This document shows positions 26,485 through 35,219 of a stretch of 64,000 nucleotides of DNA, piece after piece. Each line of letters starts with the position of its first letter. The first letter of the stretch is position 1. The stretch spans positions 124,001-188,000 of the forward strand of contig CANJUD010000002.1 in assembly GCA_947477885.1 (NCBI GenBank). Reading direction: 5' to 3'. A program made the position numbers and the translations under genes. The notes under the pieces are model-generated. The model ran no database searches. It was not told the origin of the DNA and saw only the letters and a list, made by a program, of their open reading frames with translations. This stretch comes from Bacteroidota bacterium. GTDB lineage: Bacteria; Bacteroidota; Bacteroidia; UKL13-3.

Positions 26485-27363
26485 ATGAAAAAGGCATCAT
26501 ACTTCTTATTTTTACTCCTCCCCTTTTGTTCTTTTGCCCAGCAAGCCAATGAGATTTATCTATTCGATATGGTCGTAAAAAAAGACAAAATCACCTTATC
26601 AAATCCACAGAATATTACCAACCACAAAGGTTACGACAACCAACCTTTTTTTCATCCCACCAAACCTATCATATATTATACTTCGGAGGTTGACAGTAAT
26701 AATACCGAAATCAAATATTATAACTATAAAACCAAAGAAACTCGCTATCATACACATACACCGCAATTACGCGAGTACTCCCCTACTGTAACACCCGACG
26801 GAAACTATATCTCGTGCATCATCCAACGACCCAATGGGCAGCAGGATTTATGCATGTATCATATACAACATGCAGGCCATACGGCTATTACTGAGATTGA
26901 TAATTTGAAGGTGGGGTACCATTGTTGGATTGATAAATCAAATTTACTTTTATTCATACTAGGTGATTCATCTAACGATTTGCACTATTATAATATAAAT
27001 ACAAAAAAAGATACCATACTGGCTAAGAAAATTGGGCGGGCTTTGCATAAAATACCAAATAAAAATGCGATGAGTTTTGTAGATAAAAGTGATGATAGTG
27101 CTTGGTGGATTACAAAATTGAATTTAGAAGATAATTCCCAACGTCGTATCTCTGAAACTCTCACACAAAATGAAGATCTAGCATGGTTAAATGATGGACG
27201 AATATTGGCTGGAGATGGTAATAATATATACTACTGGGGAGGAGCCAAGGAAGACCCAATAAGGGAAGTTAGTATTATAGGCGACACCTCAATGTTAAAA
27301 AAAATAACACGCATAGCGTTAAATAATAAGAATAATAAAGTAGCAATTGTAGTAGGTGAATGA
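26485..27363 (+). CDS. Secreted TolB-like/PD40 propeller protein
   Basis: This 292-residue protein has a signal peptide (ASYFLFLLLPFCSFAQ). Propeller-like blades follow: GYDNQPFFHPTKPIIYYTSEVD, REYSPTVTPDGNYISCIIQ and later more diverged strands (DLAWLNDGRILAGD). It belongs to the same broad TolB/DPP-type propeller class as the protein at 7100 but is shorter and more diverged, and its enzymatic role is unlikely because no catalytic domain is present. The stop codon lies within the left arm of an inverted heptad repeat. Confidence 0.75.
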   Translation: MKKASYFLFLLLPFCSFAQQANEIYLFDMVVKKDKITLSNPQNITNHKGYDNQPFFHPTKPIIYYTSEVDSNNTEIKYYNYKTKETRYHTHTPQLREYSPTVTPDGNYISCIIQRPNGQQDLCMYHIQHAGHTAITEIDNLKVGYHCWIDKSNLLLFILGDSSNDLHYYNINTKKDTILAKKIGRALHKIPNKNAMSFVDKSDDSAWWITKLNLEDNSQRRISETLTQNEDLAWLNDGRILAGDGNNIYYWGGAKEDPIREVSIIGDTSMLKKITRIALNNKNNKVAIVVGE

Positions 27364-27441
27364 GTTGTGAGTTATGAGACCTTCCGACGCTTCGGAACGG
27401 AGAAAGCATCCGCCGCGGCGGACTCACAACTCATAACTTTT
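27360..27441. repeat. Inverted heptad repeat overlapping a stop codon
   Basis: Heptads ATGAGTT, GTGAGTT, ATGAGAC (27360-27380) face GACTCAC, AACTCAT, AACTTTT (27421-27441). A 13-bp exact arm pairs 27360-27372 with 27422-27434. Between them lies a perfect palindrome TCCGCCGCGGCGGA (27409-27422). The TGA of the upstream gene is inside the left arm. Confidence 0.85.
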
Positions 27442-27473
27442 ACACTACATTTGTTCCATAAACTTATATCCCT

Positions 27474-29477
27474 ATGCAAAAAACTATACTCTTTCTTCTC
27501 TCATTTATTATAATAAGTGCATCCGTATTTTCCCAAGTGAACTCCCCTGCCCTGCCCAATACAAACGCGGTGGTTACTTGTTTTCCAGATACTGCGGGAT
27601 ATAAAACTATTACAGTCGGACCAACGGGAAGAGATTATACTGATTTGCAACAGGCAATCAATGCTGCCAATTTGGGAACTATGATAGTACTTGATGCTGG
27701 TGGTACATTTAAAGGCGGATTTACTTTGCCAAATAAAACAATAGGTAGTGGATGGATTATTATCATGTCGTCAAGAATGGAATTGTTACCGGCTAAGGAA
27801 ATAAGAGTAAGCCCAACAGCAATTACAGGAAATTCAACATATACCACACAAGCTGCTGCGATGGCAAAAATTATCACTGTAAATACTTCTGGCATTCCTT
27901 GTTTTGCTACACAAACCAATGCACACCATTATAGATTTGTGGGATTGGAAATTACTGCCGACAATGCTGTACTCAATAGTTATGGTCTTATACAATTAGG
28001 CGATGCTTCATCTGCACAAAATTCAATAAGCCAAGTACCCGATTATTTTGTGGTTGACCGCTGTTATATACATGGGCATACAGATGCAACTATTATGAAG
28101 TTCGGTGTTCGCGTCGATTGTGCCAATGCCGCTATTATAGATTCTTATATATCCGATTTTCATAGCGTGGGTTACGATGCACAAGCAATTGCTGGTGTGA
28201 ACGGGCCAGGGCCATTTAAAATTATTAATAATTATTTGGAAGCATCGGGCGAAAATATATTATTTGGTGGAGCTGCAGCATCTATCACAGGACTTGTGCC
28301 AAGTGATATAGAAATCAGGCAAAACTATTTTTACAAACCTTGGTCGTGGAAAGTGGGGCATACAAGTTATGCAGGCAAACATTGGACGATTAAAAACTTG
28401 TTCGAATTAAAAACCGGCGTTCGTGTTTTATTTGATGGAAATATATTAGAAAACTCGTGGGCCGATTTCCCCATTGGACAAAGTGGTTACGCCATTTTAC
28501 TTACCATACGTACCGAAGGTGGAGGCTCGCCCCAAGCGGAAGTGAGCGATATCACAATTAGCAATAATATTATAAGACATGCGGGTGCAGGAATCACTTT
28601 TGCAGGTACCGATGGCGGACAAGGCAACCAATCGAAAAGAGTGAAAATATATAATAATCTCTTTGAAGATATCAATGGACCAGCTTTGGGAGATGGCAAT
28701 ATATATGGGCCAAACGACGGGACCTTTATAAAATTTGGACAAGCACATGACGTTATCATAGAGCACAATACTATTTTTCAAACAGGTGAAATTACTTGGG
28801 CCATAGATACCAGCAGTGGATTTATATATACCAATAATATATCGAACAGTTTTGTATCGGCCGGCAGTTACCAAGGCATATACGGACCTGGTGTGCAGCA
28901 AGGTAATGCTACTTTTGCAAAGTACTTTACCGATATAACAGATGCGAATAAACGATTTCATAAAAATGTGATGATTGGTGGCGATGCAAATAAATACACA
29001 AATTTTAATAGCTCAAGCATTAATTATTATCCAACATCTGCATCAAATGTTGGTTTTGTAAATTATGGGAATGGCAGTACAAACTATCATAATTACACCT
29101 TAAAAAATACGAGTGCTTATCATAATAGTGCCACAGATAATAAAGATATCGGAGCAGATTTTGTGAAACTCGATTCGGCCCAGAAAGCTGACAGGGGCTG
29201 CGGTGGAAGCACGGGTATTATAGAAAAATCTGAACCGTATAAATCTCAAATTTCTATTTATCCAAATCCAGCAAATGGAATTATATATATAAACGCTCAA
29301 ACTTTTGTTTCAGCCAATTATTATATTACTGATTTCAAGGGGAAAACTATTATAAAAGGAAAAACCACCTCTGATATATTTGAAATAGATACAGAAACTT
29401 TAGTTTCTGGAATATACATTTTTAGTATTGAAATTAAAGATTGTAGTATCAAACAAAAGATTATAATCATAAAATAG
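27474..29477 (+). CDS. Secreted right-handed beta-helix protein with T9SS sorting domain
   Basis: This 667-residue protein has a Sec signal peptide (ILFLLSFIIISASVFSQ). The region TITVGPTGRDYTDLQQAINAA is the usual opening of pectate-lyase-like parallel beta-helices. Helix rungs follow with repeated N/D-rich turns (ISNNIIRHAGAGITF, VKIYNNLFEDINGPALGD, VIIEHNTIFQTG). The last ~80 residues are a type A T9SS C-terminal signal (ISIYPNPANGIIYI ... LVSGIYIFSIE ... KIIIIK), which sends the protein through the outer membrane and is then removed. A polysaccharide lyase or adhesin role is possible. I see no clear catalytic residues and do not assign a substrate. Confidence 0.88.
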   Translation: MQKTILFLLSFIIISASVFSQVNSPALPNTNAVVTCFPDTAGYKTITVGPTGRDYTDLQQAINAANLGTMIVLDAGGTFKGGFTLPNKTIGSGWIIIMSSRMELLPAKEIRVSPTAITGNSTYTTQAAAMAKIITVNTSGIPCFATQTNAHHYRFVGLEITADNAVLNSYGLIQLGDASSAQNSISQVPDYFVVDRCYIHGHTDATIMKFGVRVDCANAAIIDSYISDFHSVGYDAQAIAGVNGPGPFKIINNYLEASGENILFGGAAASITGLVPSDIEIRQNYFYKPWSWKVGHTSYAGKHWTIKNLFELKTGVRVLFDGNILENSWADFPIGQSGYAILLTIRTEGGGSPQAEVSDITISNNIIRHAGAGITFAGTDGGQGNQSKRVKIYNNLFEDINGPALGDGNIYGPNDGTFIKFGQAHDVIIEHNTIFQTGEITWAIDTSSGFIYTNNISNSFVSAGSYQGIYGPGVQQGNATFAKYFTDITDANKRFHKNVMIGGDANKYTNFNSSSINYYPTSASNVGFVNYGNGSTNYHNYTLKNTSAYHNSATDNKDIGADFVKLDSAQKADRGCGGSTGIIEKSEPYKSQISIYPNPANGIIYINAQTFVSANYYITDFKGKTIIKGKTTSDIFEIDTETLVSGIYIFSIEIKDCSIKQKIIIIK

Positions 29478-29554
29478 TTTTAAATAAAATACCCAACAAA
29501 AGGTATATAAGATTATTATTTGAACTCTTAATTTGTAACATAAATACTACAATT

Positions 29555-29863
29555 ATGATATATATATATTGGGCAATTTTATTATATTATAGTTTCTCGG
29601 CTTCGGCTCAGCAATCTACCCTGCATCGCTGCGCACTAACTTATGATTCTGTAGGTCACTGCAAAGTTGAAATTACTGCAACAGGCTATATCTGCAAGGA
29701 AGGTTCACATTTCAGTGGTTCGGCAGCAGCAGTAAATAACTGCCAAAGCAAATCAGCATTGCACCAAGATAAAAAATATTTACCTTTTAATAAACAACAA
29801 GTTGGGCGACTTACCAATTTCAGCCCAAGTTTTTTTTTATTACCTCGTTTTAAAAAATTATGA
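29555..29863 (+). CDS. Small putative secreted Cys-containing protein
   Basis: This is a 102-residue ORF with a possible signal peptide (YIYWAILLYYSFSASAQ). The short mature region contains four cysteines (HRCAL, GHCKV, YICKEG, NNCQSK) that could form two disulfides. The C-terminal part is Phe- and Lys-rich. It lies 77 bp after the beta-helix gene on the same strand. No family is recognised, and the coding call rests on the signal-like start and cysteine spacing only. Confidence 0.4.
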   Translation: MIYIYWAILLYYSFSASAQQSTLHRCALTYDSVGHCKVEITATGYICKEGSHFSGSAAAVNNCQSKSALHQDKKYLPFNKQQVGRLTNFSPSFFLLPRFKKL

Positions 29864-29966
29864 AATATGTACAATTCATTTCTTTTAATGATACAACATA
29901 GTTTATATTGCAGCCTAATTTACAATATCTAAATTTTTTAATTACTAAAAAAAAAGTATCATCACA

Positions 29967-30755
29967 ATGAAAAAAAGCAGACTCGCTATCGTACTAACCT
30001 TAGTTGCGTTTTTGATTATCTTCACTAACACAATTATTATTTCAAACCCAAGCGGTTCTCCCAGTGGGCGAACCAATTCACCAGCTGATGGTGCAACATG
30101 CAACTCTGGCGGCTGCCATGGTGGAACGCCAAGTACCAGTACCACCATACTTAGCAGCAATATTCCAGCTACAGGATATACTGCGAATACAAGTTACACT
30201 TTTACTGTTACAGTTCCAGGAAGTAACAATAAAGGTTTTGAGGTTTCACCACAAAAAAATGATGGCACATTGGTAGGCACCTTAACAGCTGGCACAGGAA
30301 ACCACCTTGTTGCAACAAAATATGTTACCCAATCTTCAACAAAATCGAGTAACCCAGGTGTTTGGACTTTTAAATGGAAATCGCCAGCACAAGGTAGCGG
30401 CGATGTTAATTTTTATGGCTGTTTTGTAAATGGAAGATTTAGCGAACTCATTACTCAAGTGCTTACTGTAAAAGAAAATGTTTCTGCTTCGATTACTGAT
30501 ATTGCAGAACAATCAATCCAAGTATTCCCCAATCCCACCAATGTGGATTTTAATATCTATTTGAATAATATTTCAAGCGATAAATTAACTGTAGAAATTT
30601 ATGACCTTAGTGGTAAAAAGGTTGCCCAAGTATATAATGGTTCGTTCACTAATATTGTTCCAGTTCATGGTTATAATTTAAACAATGGCATGTATATTTT
30701 GAACATTTCAACTGGCAATAAAACATATTGCAAACGCATTGTAATAAATAATTAA
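29967..30755 (+). CDS. Choice-of-anchor V domain protein with T9SS sorting domain
   Basis: This 262-residue protein has an N-terminal hydrophobic signal (residues 5-24). It resembles the choice-of-anchor V/Reelin-like family: SGRTNSPADGATCNSGGCHGG at the mature N terminus, then a beta-sandwich (TSYTFTVTVPGSNNKGFEV, WTFKWKSPAQGSGDVNFYGCFVNG). Proteins of this family usually carry a CxxCH heme-binding motif at the first position; here the spacing is C45-x4-C50-His51. The last ~75 residues are a T9SS type A signal (VFPNPTNVDFNIYL ... LNNGMYILNI). It is probably exposed at the cell surface; its partner is unknown. A strong terminator follows. Confidence 0.82.
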   Translation: MKKSRLAIVLTLVAFLIIFTNTIIISNPSGSPSGRTNSPADGATCNSGGCHGGTPSTSTTILSSNIPATGYTANTSYTFTVTVPGSNNKGFEVSPQKNDGTLVGTLTAGTGNHLVATKYVTQSSTKSSNPGVWTFKWKSPAQGSGDVNFYGCFVNGRFSELITQVLTVKENVSASITDIAEQSIQVFPNPTNVDFNIYLNNISSDKLTVEIYDLSGKKVAQVYNGSFTNIVPVHGYNLNNGMYILNISTGNKTYCKRIVINN

Positions 30756-30800
30756 CAAGCGGTTTTCTAAAGACTCATTCCCTTTAAGAACCCTTGTACT

Positions 30801-30846
30801 GAGTCTCGGGAGCATCTATTCTACTGCTTCTGAGGCTCTTTTTTTT
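30801..30846 (+). terminator. Strong rho-independent terminator
   Basis: GAGTCTCGGGAGCA pairs with TGCTTCTGAGGCTC over 14 positions with G-T wobbles, loop of 10, then eight T. It ends the T9SS-cargo gene. Confidence 0.9.
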
Positions 30847-30925
30847 ATCAAAGAAATTTGTGTTAATAAATAAGCTATATAGTTTTCGATTTAATTCTGA
30901 ACTTCGAGCAATAAAATTCTTCAGT

Positions 30926-32566
30926 ATGTTAAAGATATTTTTAATCGGTATTATCATAGTTCATTCACTAAAGTCCCACTCTCAAGTGCAGATGGCGGAG
31001 AATGATAAGCTAGCAACATACTGTAAAGTATGGGGATTTCTTAAATATTATCATCCGGTGGTGGCTACCGGAAACATTAAATGGGACATTGAATTTAAAG
31101 CCAAATACAAGCAAATCGATTCGTTAAATACAAAAAAGGAAATCAATAAATTTTACTCGAAGTGGTTAAAAAGTTTAGGCGATGTTAAGTCATGTGCAGA
31201 ATGTAATAATAATATTGCTGATAGTTTAAAACGCAATTTGGATTTGAGTTGGATGAATGACTCTATGAGTTTCGATAAAGATGTAATCAAACAATTACAT
31301 TATATAGAAAAAAATAGGAACCAAATCAGCAAATACTATATAAATGTAGATGAAGGCAACTTAATGGCATTTGCAAAAGAGAAAGGCTATTATGATTCTA
31401 TACAACCCTCACCTGAATTGCGTATGCTGGGGCTTGCTAGATATTGGAATGTGGTCAATTATTTCTTCGCTTCTAAATATTTGATTGGCGAAGATTGGAA
31501 TGCTGTATTAACCGATATGATACCCAAATTTAAAGATGCAATAGACACAATTGAATATCATAAAGCTATATTGGAACTAACAGCAAGAACCAACGATAGC
31601 CACGCTGGGGCGATAAATGCTGAAGGATATAATTATTATGGAAATAAATGGACTCCATTCATCGTAAAAATTATTGACAACAAAGCTATAATCACCAATT
31701 TCTATAACGATTCTTTAGCTCAAATAGATAATATGCAATATGGAGATGTGATATTGAAAATAAACAATGTAGATATTGAAGAAATCATTAAAGAAAAATC
31801 GAAATATATAGCAGCGGGAAATGAGCCTGCCAAGCTGCGAAAATTAGGTCGTACTATATTAAATGGAGATTCGGATATGGTAGATATATCATTCGAAAGG
31901 AATGGAACTATAGCGAATAAAACTATACATCGTTATACATTTGATGAATTAAAATATATAGAAGATAAAGATACCCAAGTTTGGGAAATTATTGACACCA
32001 ATGTTGGCTACGTCAATATGGGGATGCTGAAACATGGCGATGAACTAGAAACCATCATGAAATTAAAAAATACATTGGCTATCATATTTGATTTACGAAA
32101 TTCAACCAATAATACTTTAAGAAATCTTGCATTCCTGCTCAGTGATGACAAGAAACCTTTTGCAATTTTAACTTTGCCAAATATAAAGTACCCAGGCGTA
32201 TTTACGTATACCGATCCCGTATTATGCGGGCAAAACACGAAATATTATTACCCTGGAAAAGTTATGCTTCTAATAAATGAGAACACACAAGGCCTAGCTG
32301 AATTTACGTGTATAGGTTTACAAACTTCACCGAATGTAACCACTATTGGAAGCCAAACTGCTGGTGCTTTGGGCAATGTTTCCATGCTTATTTTTCCTGG
32401 CGGTTTCGAAACCTATATATCGGGTACAGGAGTTTATTATCCAGATGGTAAGGAAACACAAAGAGTTGGGATAACACCAGATATAGAAGTGAAACCCACC
32501 ATTGAAAGTATTAAATCAAAACGTGATGAATTGCTAGAAAAGGCATTAGATATTAAGAGGAAATAA
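30926..32566 (+). CDS. Secreted S41 family (C-terminal processing type) peptidase
   Basis: This 546-residue protein is chosen to start at the ATG 30926 (the longer frame begins with GTG), which places a signal peptide (IFLIGIIIVHSLKSHSQ) at the N terminus. The N-terminal ~200 residues form a cap or DUF-type region, a PDZ-like segment is in the middle (YGDVILKINNVDIEEI), and the catalytic S41 core is C-terminal with the serine in GSQTAGA (Ser-Lys dyad family). The ending GVYYPDGKETQRVGITPDIEV is typical of the family. It probably acts in the periplasm or outside. It follows the terminator at 30846 and is likely transcribed alone. Confidence 0.9.
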   Translation: MLKIFLIGIIIVHSLKSHSQVQMAENDKLATYCKVWGFLKYYHPVVATGNIKWDIEFKAKYKQIDSLNTKKEINKFYSKWLKSLGDVKSCAECNNNIADSLKRNLDLSWMNDSMSFDKDVIKQLHYIEKNRNQISKYYINVDEGNLMAFAKEKGYYDSIQPSPELRMLGLARYWNVVNYFFASKYLIGEDWNAVLTDMIPKFKDAIDTIEYHKAILELTARTNDSHAGAINAEGYNYYGNKWTPFIVKIIDNKAIITNFYNDSLAQIDNMQYGDVILKINNVDIEEIIKEKSKYIAAGNEPAKLRKLGRTILNGDSDMVDISFERNGTIANKTIHRYTFDELKYIEDKDTQVWEIIDTNVGYVNMGMLKHGDELETIMKLKNTLAIIFDLRNSTNNTLRNLAFLLSDDKKPFAILTLPNIKYPGVFTYTDPVLCGQNTKYYYPGKVMLLINENTQGLAEFTCIGLQTSPNVTTIGSQTAGALGNVSMLIFPGGFETYISGTGVYYPDGKETQRVGITPDIEVKPTIESIKSKRDELLEKALDIKRK

Positions 32567-33384
32567 TACAGCAGTGGTGTCAGGTGTTTCTAGCTAACAA
32601 CACTGCTGACATATACTATGAACGACACCGCAAAAAGCAAAACCATTGTATTCATCCACGACTTATTTATGAACCCAAAAAGTTGGGACGTATGAATAAA
32701 ATATTTTGAACAAAAAGGATATACTTGTTATGCTCCCGCTTATGCTTATCATGCAGGCGAGCCTGCAGAATTGCGAAAAAATACAAACCCCAGTTTGGGC
32801 AAACTCTCCATCGGGCAAGTAATAGATAGTTTGTCTGTATTCATCGACTCACTCCCTGAAAAGCCCATCCTCATTGGCCATTCCATGGGTGGACTTGCAG
32901 AACAAAAACTAATTAATAATAGAAAAGGAGTTGCCGGAATTTGTATAGATGCAGCACCACCAAAAGGTATATTTACATTTAAATGGAGTTTCCTAAAAGC
33001 TAATTTATCAACTGTAAAATAGTGTTTGCATACCTTCATTATCATGGTTTCATTATGCTTTTTGCAATACGATGAAAATGGATGAAGCACAAATGTCTAT
33101 TAACCCAAAATTTGTAGTTCCTGAAAGCAGAAATATCCCCAGAAGCAGCACGGGAAATGATGGCAAAATCGATTTCAAAAAACCACATAAGCCATTGCTA
33201 ATTATTGCTGGTGAAGATGATAATATTGTACCATCATCACTCAACAAGAAAAACTTCAATGCTTATAAAGATAAAAGTAACAAAACAGATTTTAAAGAAT
33301 TTGCTGGCCGCACACACTATATATGTGCCCAGCCCAATTGGGAGGAAGTAGCAGGATATATTAATGATTGGATAGACTCTGTTT

Positions 33385-33404
33385 CCGTCGGTTTCAACCG
33401 ACGG
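33385..33404. repeat. Perfect 9-bp-stem palindrome forming a gene 3' end
   Basis: CCGTCGGTTtcAACCGACGG is the same element type as at 11499 and 14855. Two base pairs differ from the 11499 copy on both arms (T-A to C-G, C-G to T-A), so the stem is kept. Confidence 0.9.
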
Positions 33405-33409
33405 GTAAT

Positions 33410-33440
33410 AAAAAACCCCGCCTTTTTCAAGACAGGGTTT
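33410..33440 (-). terminator. Terminator of the rplU-rpmA operon
   Basis: On the minus strand, AAACCCTGTCTT pairs with AAGGCGGGGTTT (12 positions, with G-T wobbles) around a GAAA-type loop, then T-run. It also faces the broken hydrolase gene. Confidence 0.88.
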
Positions 33441-33459
33441 ATTATATAATATTGTTGTG

Positions 33460-33726
33460 TTACGCTTGAGCTTCTACCGGAACGATAGAAACGAAAGAGC
33501 GATCTTCACGAGTTTTGCGGAATTGTACTTTTCCATCTACTAATGCGAAGATGGTATGGTCTTTACCCAAACCTACGTTTGCTCCTGGATGATGCTTGGT
33601 ACCACGTTGACGAACGATGATATTACCAGCAGTGGCGAATTGACCGCCATATATTTTTACGCCTAAACGTTTTGAATGCGATTCACGTCCGTTATTCGAA
33701 CTACCCGCTCCTTTTTTGTGTGCCAT
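33460..33726 (-). CDS. rpmA: Ribosomal protein bL27
   Basis: This is an 88-residue basic protein of the large subunit, located near the peptidyl transferase centre. The N terminus [16 protein letters not shown] and the core [25 protein letters not shown] are diagnostic. The flexible N terminus starts directly with the mature sequence, so no cleavable leader of the Firmicutes type is present. It is 33 bp after rplU on the same strand and is followed by a terminator at 33410-33440. Confidence 0.98.
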   Translation of the reverse strand: MAHKKGAGSSNNGRESHSKRLGVKIYGGQFATAGNIIVRQRGTKHHPGANVGLGKDHTIFALVDGKVQFRKTREDRSFVSIVPVEAQA

Positions 33727-33759
33727 GTTTGTATCTAATTAATGGGTTTTATAAAAAAT

Positions 33760-34074
33760 TTAAGCTGTGATATTTTCTATCTGAATTTTGGTAAACTGTT
33801 GGCGGTGGCCATTTTTACGCTTGTAACCTTTACGGCGTTTCTTTTTAAAGATGATTACTTTGTCGCCTTTAATCATGTCAGCGATTACTTTGGCGGTTAC
33901 CTTGGCACCAGCAACTGTGGGCGAACCTACACTTACTTTACCATTGTTGTCAGCTAACAACACTTTGTCGAACACTACAGTGGCACCATTTTTTTCGTTC
34001 AAATGATGAACAAACAAAAACTGGTCTTTTTGCACTTTAAACTGTTGTCCGGCGATTTCTACTATTGCGTACAT
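33760..34074 (-). CDS. rplU: Ribosomal protein bL21
   Basis: This 104-residue protein of the large subunit has the family start [18 protein letters not shown] and end [21 protein letters not shown]. It precedes rpmA, the standard order. A good Bacteroidota-type promoter lies 23 bp upstream (34097-34127). Obg, which often follows, is not present. Confidence 0.98.
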   Translation of the reverse strand: MYAIVEIAGQQFKVQKDQFLFVHHLNEKNGATVVFDKVLLADNNGKVSVGSPTVAGAKVTAKVIADMIKGDKVIIFKKKRRKGYKRKNGHRQQFTKIQIENITA

Positions 34075-34096
34075 TGTTAAATTATTTTTTGGGCTG

Positions 34097-34127
34097 CAAA
34101 AGTAAGTCTCAAATTTGTAAATACAAA
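34097..34127 (-). promoter_or_regulatory. Putative rplU-rpmA promoter
   Basis: On the minus strand, TTTG (34127-34124) and TACTTTTG (34104-34097) are 19 bp apart, matching the Bacteroidota -33/-7 consensus. The site is just upstream of the rplU start. Confidence 0.62.
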
Positions 34128-34225
34128 GAGGGGATAGGATTTTTTTAGCGGTGTCGAAAATCTTTATGCTTAAGCAACCAAAGACGCTCCGCTAGTGTCA
34201 TTAAAATAACTAAATTCAAACGTAT

Positions 34226-34711
34226 ATGAAATCTCTCGAAGAATATATTGACGACTATCTGGACAATTATAATGACTTGAAAAAAACAAACGAACTTTGG
34301 CGAATCAAATATACCCCGCAAGAATTCATTGAAGAAATTGAAAAAGTAAGGGCTTGGGGAATCAAAGAAAGAAAATACGGCTCAATACTAAATGAGTATA
34401 GCATTGAGCAGTCTGAAAAAAAAATGGCAGCTAGATTGCTGATTAATAGGTATTCCCTTAAAGAAGCAGTTGAGAAATCTACAGAATTACATAAAATAGC
34501 AACTGAAGGATTTGTTAGGGACGCACCATTCATTCAAGCAGAAGTACGTAAAATTGAATTACCTATTGATTCGTATGCTCGATTCCTGCTTTTAACTGGC
34601 CTGCTCCGAAAGCAAATCACTTTTGAGATGATTCCCGAAAAAGTGCTTGAGGCTTTTAAAGAAATGCCTCAATACCATTACGTCATAGAACAGCTTTCTA
34701 AAACTAGCTGA
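34226..34711 (+). CDS. Conserved-looking protein of unknown function
   Basis: This 161-residue protein has no signal peptide or membrane segment. It is charged and helical (LEEYIDDYLDNYNDLKKTNELW, EFIEEIEKVRAWGIKERKYG, EKKMAARLLINRYSLKEAVEKS) and is probably cytoplasmic. No catalytic motif is apparent. It is isolated between the divergent L21 promoter region and a structured repeat. Confidence 0.55.
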   Translation: MKSLEEYIDDYLDNYNDLKKTNELWRIKYTPQEFIEEIEKVRAWGIKERKYGSILNEYSIEQSEKKMAARLLINRYSLKEAVEKSTELHKIATEGFVRDAPFIQAEVRKIELPIDSYARFLLLTGLLRKQITFEMIPEKVLEAFKEMPQYHYVIEQLSKTS

Positions 34712-34724
34712 GCATCATCTCAAA

Positions 34725-34833
34725 TCGGGAAAATCTGTGATTTGTTCGCAAATGGCTTGCGTCTTTGACGCCCGTGCAAAGGTAACGCTTTGCAAACGCT
34801 AGAGGAGGCAGAACAAATTAGAAATTTGCCCGA
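34725..34833. repeat. Structured element with nested inverted repeats
   Basis: Outer arms (34725-34747 and 34811-34833) are imperfect inverted repeats of 23 bp. Inside are AAATC-tgt-GATTT (34731-34743), GCGTC-ttt-GACGC (34759-34771) and TGCAAAG...CTTTGCA (34775-34794). The first hairpin is H2 of the structured repeat with two G-C pairs turned into A-T pairs, so it looks like a diverged member of that family. Confidence 0.75.
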
Positions 34834-34862
34834 TGCGGCAAAAAGGAGATGTGGGTTTTTAT

Positions 34863-35084
34863 TTACCCCTTGCTATTCATCTGCTCCATAGACTCATACA
34901 GCCTGTCCGCATTTGCTTTCGTGCCTAACAAATGAAGCGTCTCCATTATGGAATTATATTCGTCCAAGGAAATGATAACTGTACCTTTTCCCCCTTTAAT
35001 AACAAGGGTTTCGTTATTATTTTCTACTTTATCTACATAATTTTTCAGATTCGTTTTTAATTGGGAATAGTTTGTAGTTAGCAT
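34863..35084 (-). CDS. Phd/YefM family antitoxin, without a toxin gene
   Basis: This 73-residue protein is recognised by MLTTNYSQLKTNLKNYVDKVENNNETLVIKGGKG followed by TVIISLDEYNSIMETLHLL, the standard Phd/YefM DNA-binding N terminus and toxin-binding C-terminal helix. Such antitoxins repress their own operon and neutralise a RelE/Doc-type toxin encoded next to them. Here neither side carries one: downstream is the structured element, and upstream a repeat block. It is an orphan, either domesticated as a regulator or a remnant after toxin loss. Confidence 0.82.
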   Translation of the reverse strand: MLTTNYSQLKTNLKNYVDKVENNNETLVIKGGKGTVIISLDEYNSIMETLHLLGTKANADRLYESMEQMNSKG

Positions 35085-35102
35085 TTCGTCTATCTTTTGG
35101 CT

Positions 35103-35210
35103 TTTAGCCCCACCCAGCCTCCCCTGAGGGTAGGGGCTAAAGTTGTGTATGTTTTTGGCAGCTTCTTTTCCAGTGACAAGGTCTTTATACTTTATACCTT
35201 CTGCTTTATA
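35103..35210. repeat. Hairpin plus CTTTATA heptad repeat
   Basis: TTTAGCCCC (35103-35111) pairs with GGGGCTAAA (35133-35141), enclosing a second CCC/GGG pair. Heptads CTTTATA, CTTTATA, CCTTCTG, CTTTATA follow in phase at 35183-35210, ten bases after which the rpoN stop codon begins. This spans the gap between rpoN and the antitoxin gene. Confidence 0.85.
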
Positions 35211-35219
35211 CTCCCCAGT

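Larger units (their letters stand above)
32618..33449 (+). pseudogene. Alpha/beta hydrolase gene, broken by a stop and a frameshift
   Basis: The start MNDTAKSKTIVFIHDLFMN gives the first strand and oxyanion region. A premature TGA at 32693-32695 replaces what is probably a Trp codon (GAC GTA TGA). The same frame then continues (32696-33022) with the nucleophile elbow GHSMGG and ends at TAG after STVK. A +1 shift at the A-run near 33016-33019 restores frame: NSVCIPSLSWFHYAFCNTMK continues into VVPESRNIPRSSTG, with the acid in AGEDDNIVP and the His in GRTHYI. All catalytic-triad residues survive. The tail after WIDSVSV reads into a palindromic repeat and the rpmA terminator. This is a recent inactivation or sequencing errors. 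Confidence 0.85.

Noticed and set aside
33742-33957. 71-codon ORF opposite rplU
   Set aside because: It is antisense to a certain ribosomal protein gene.
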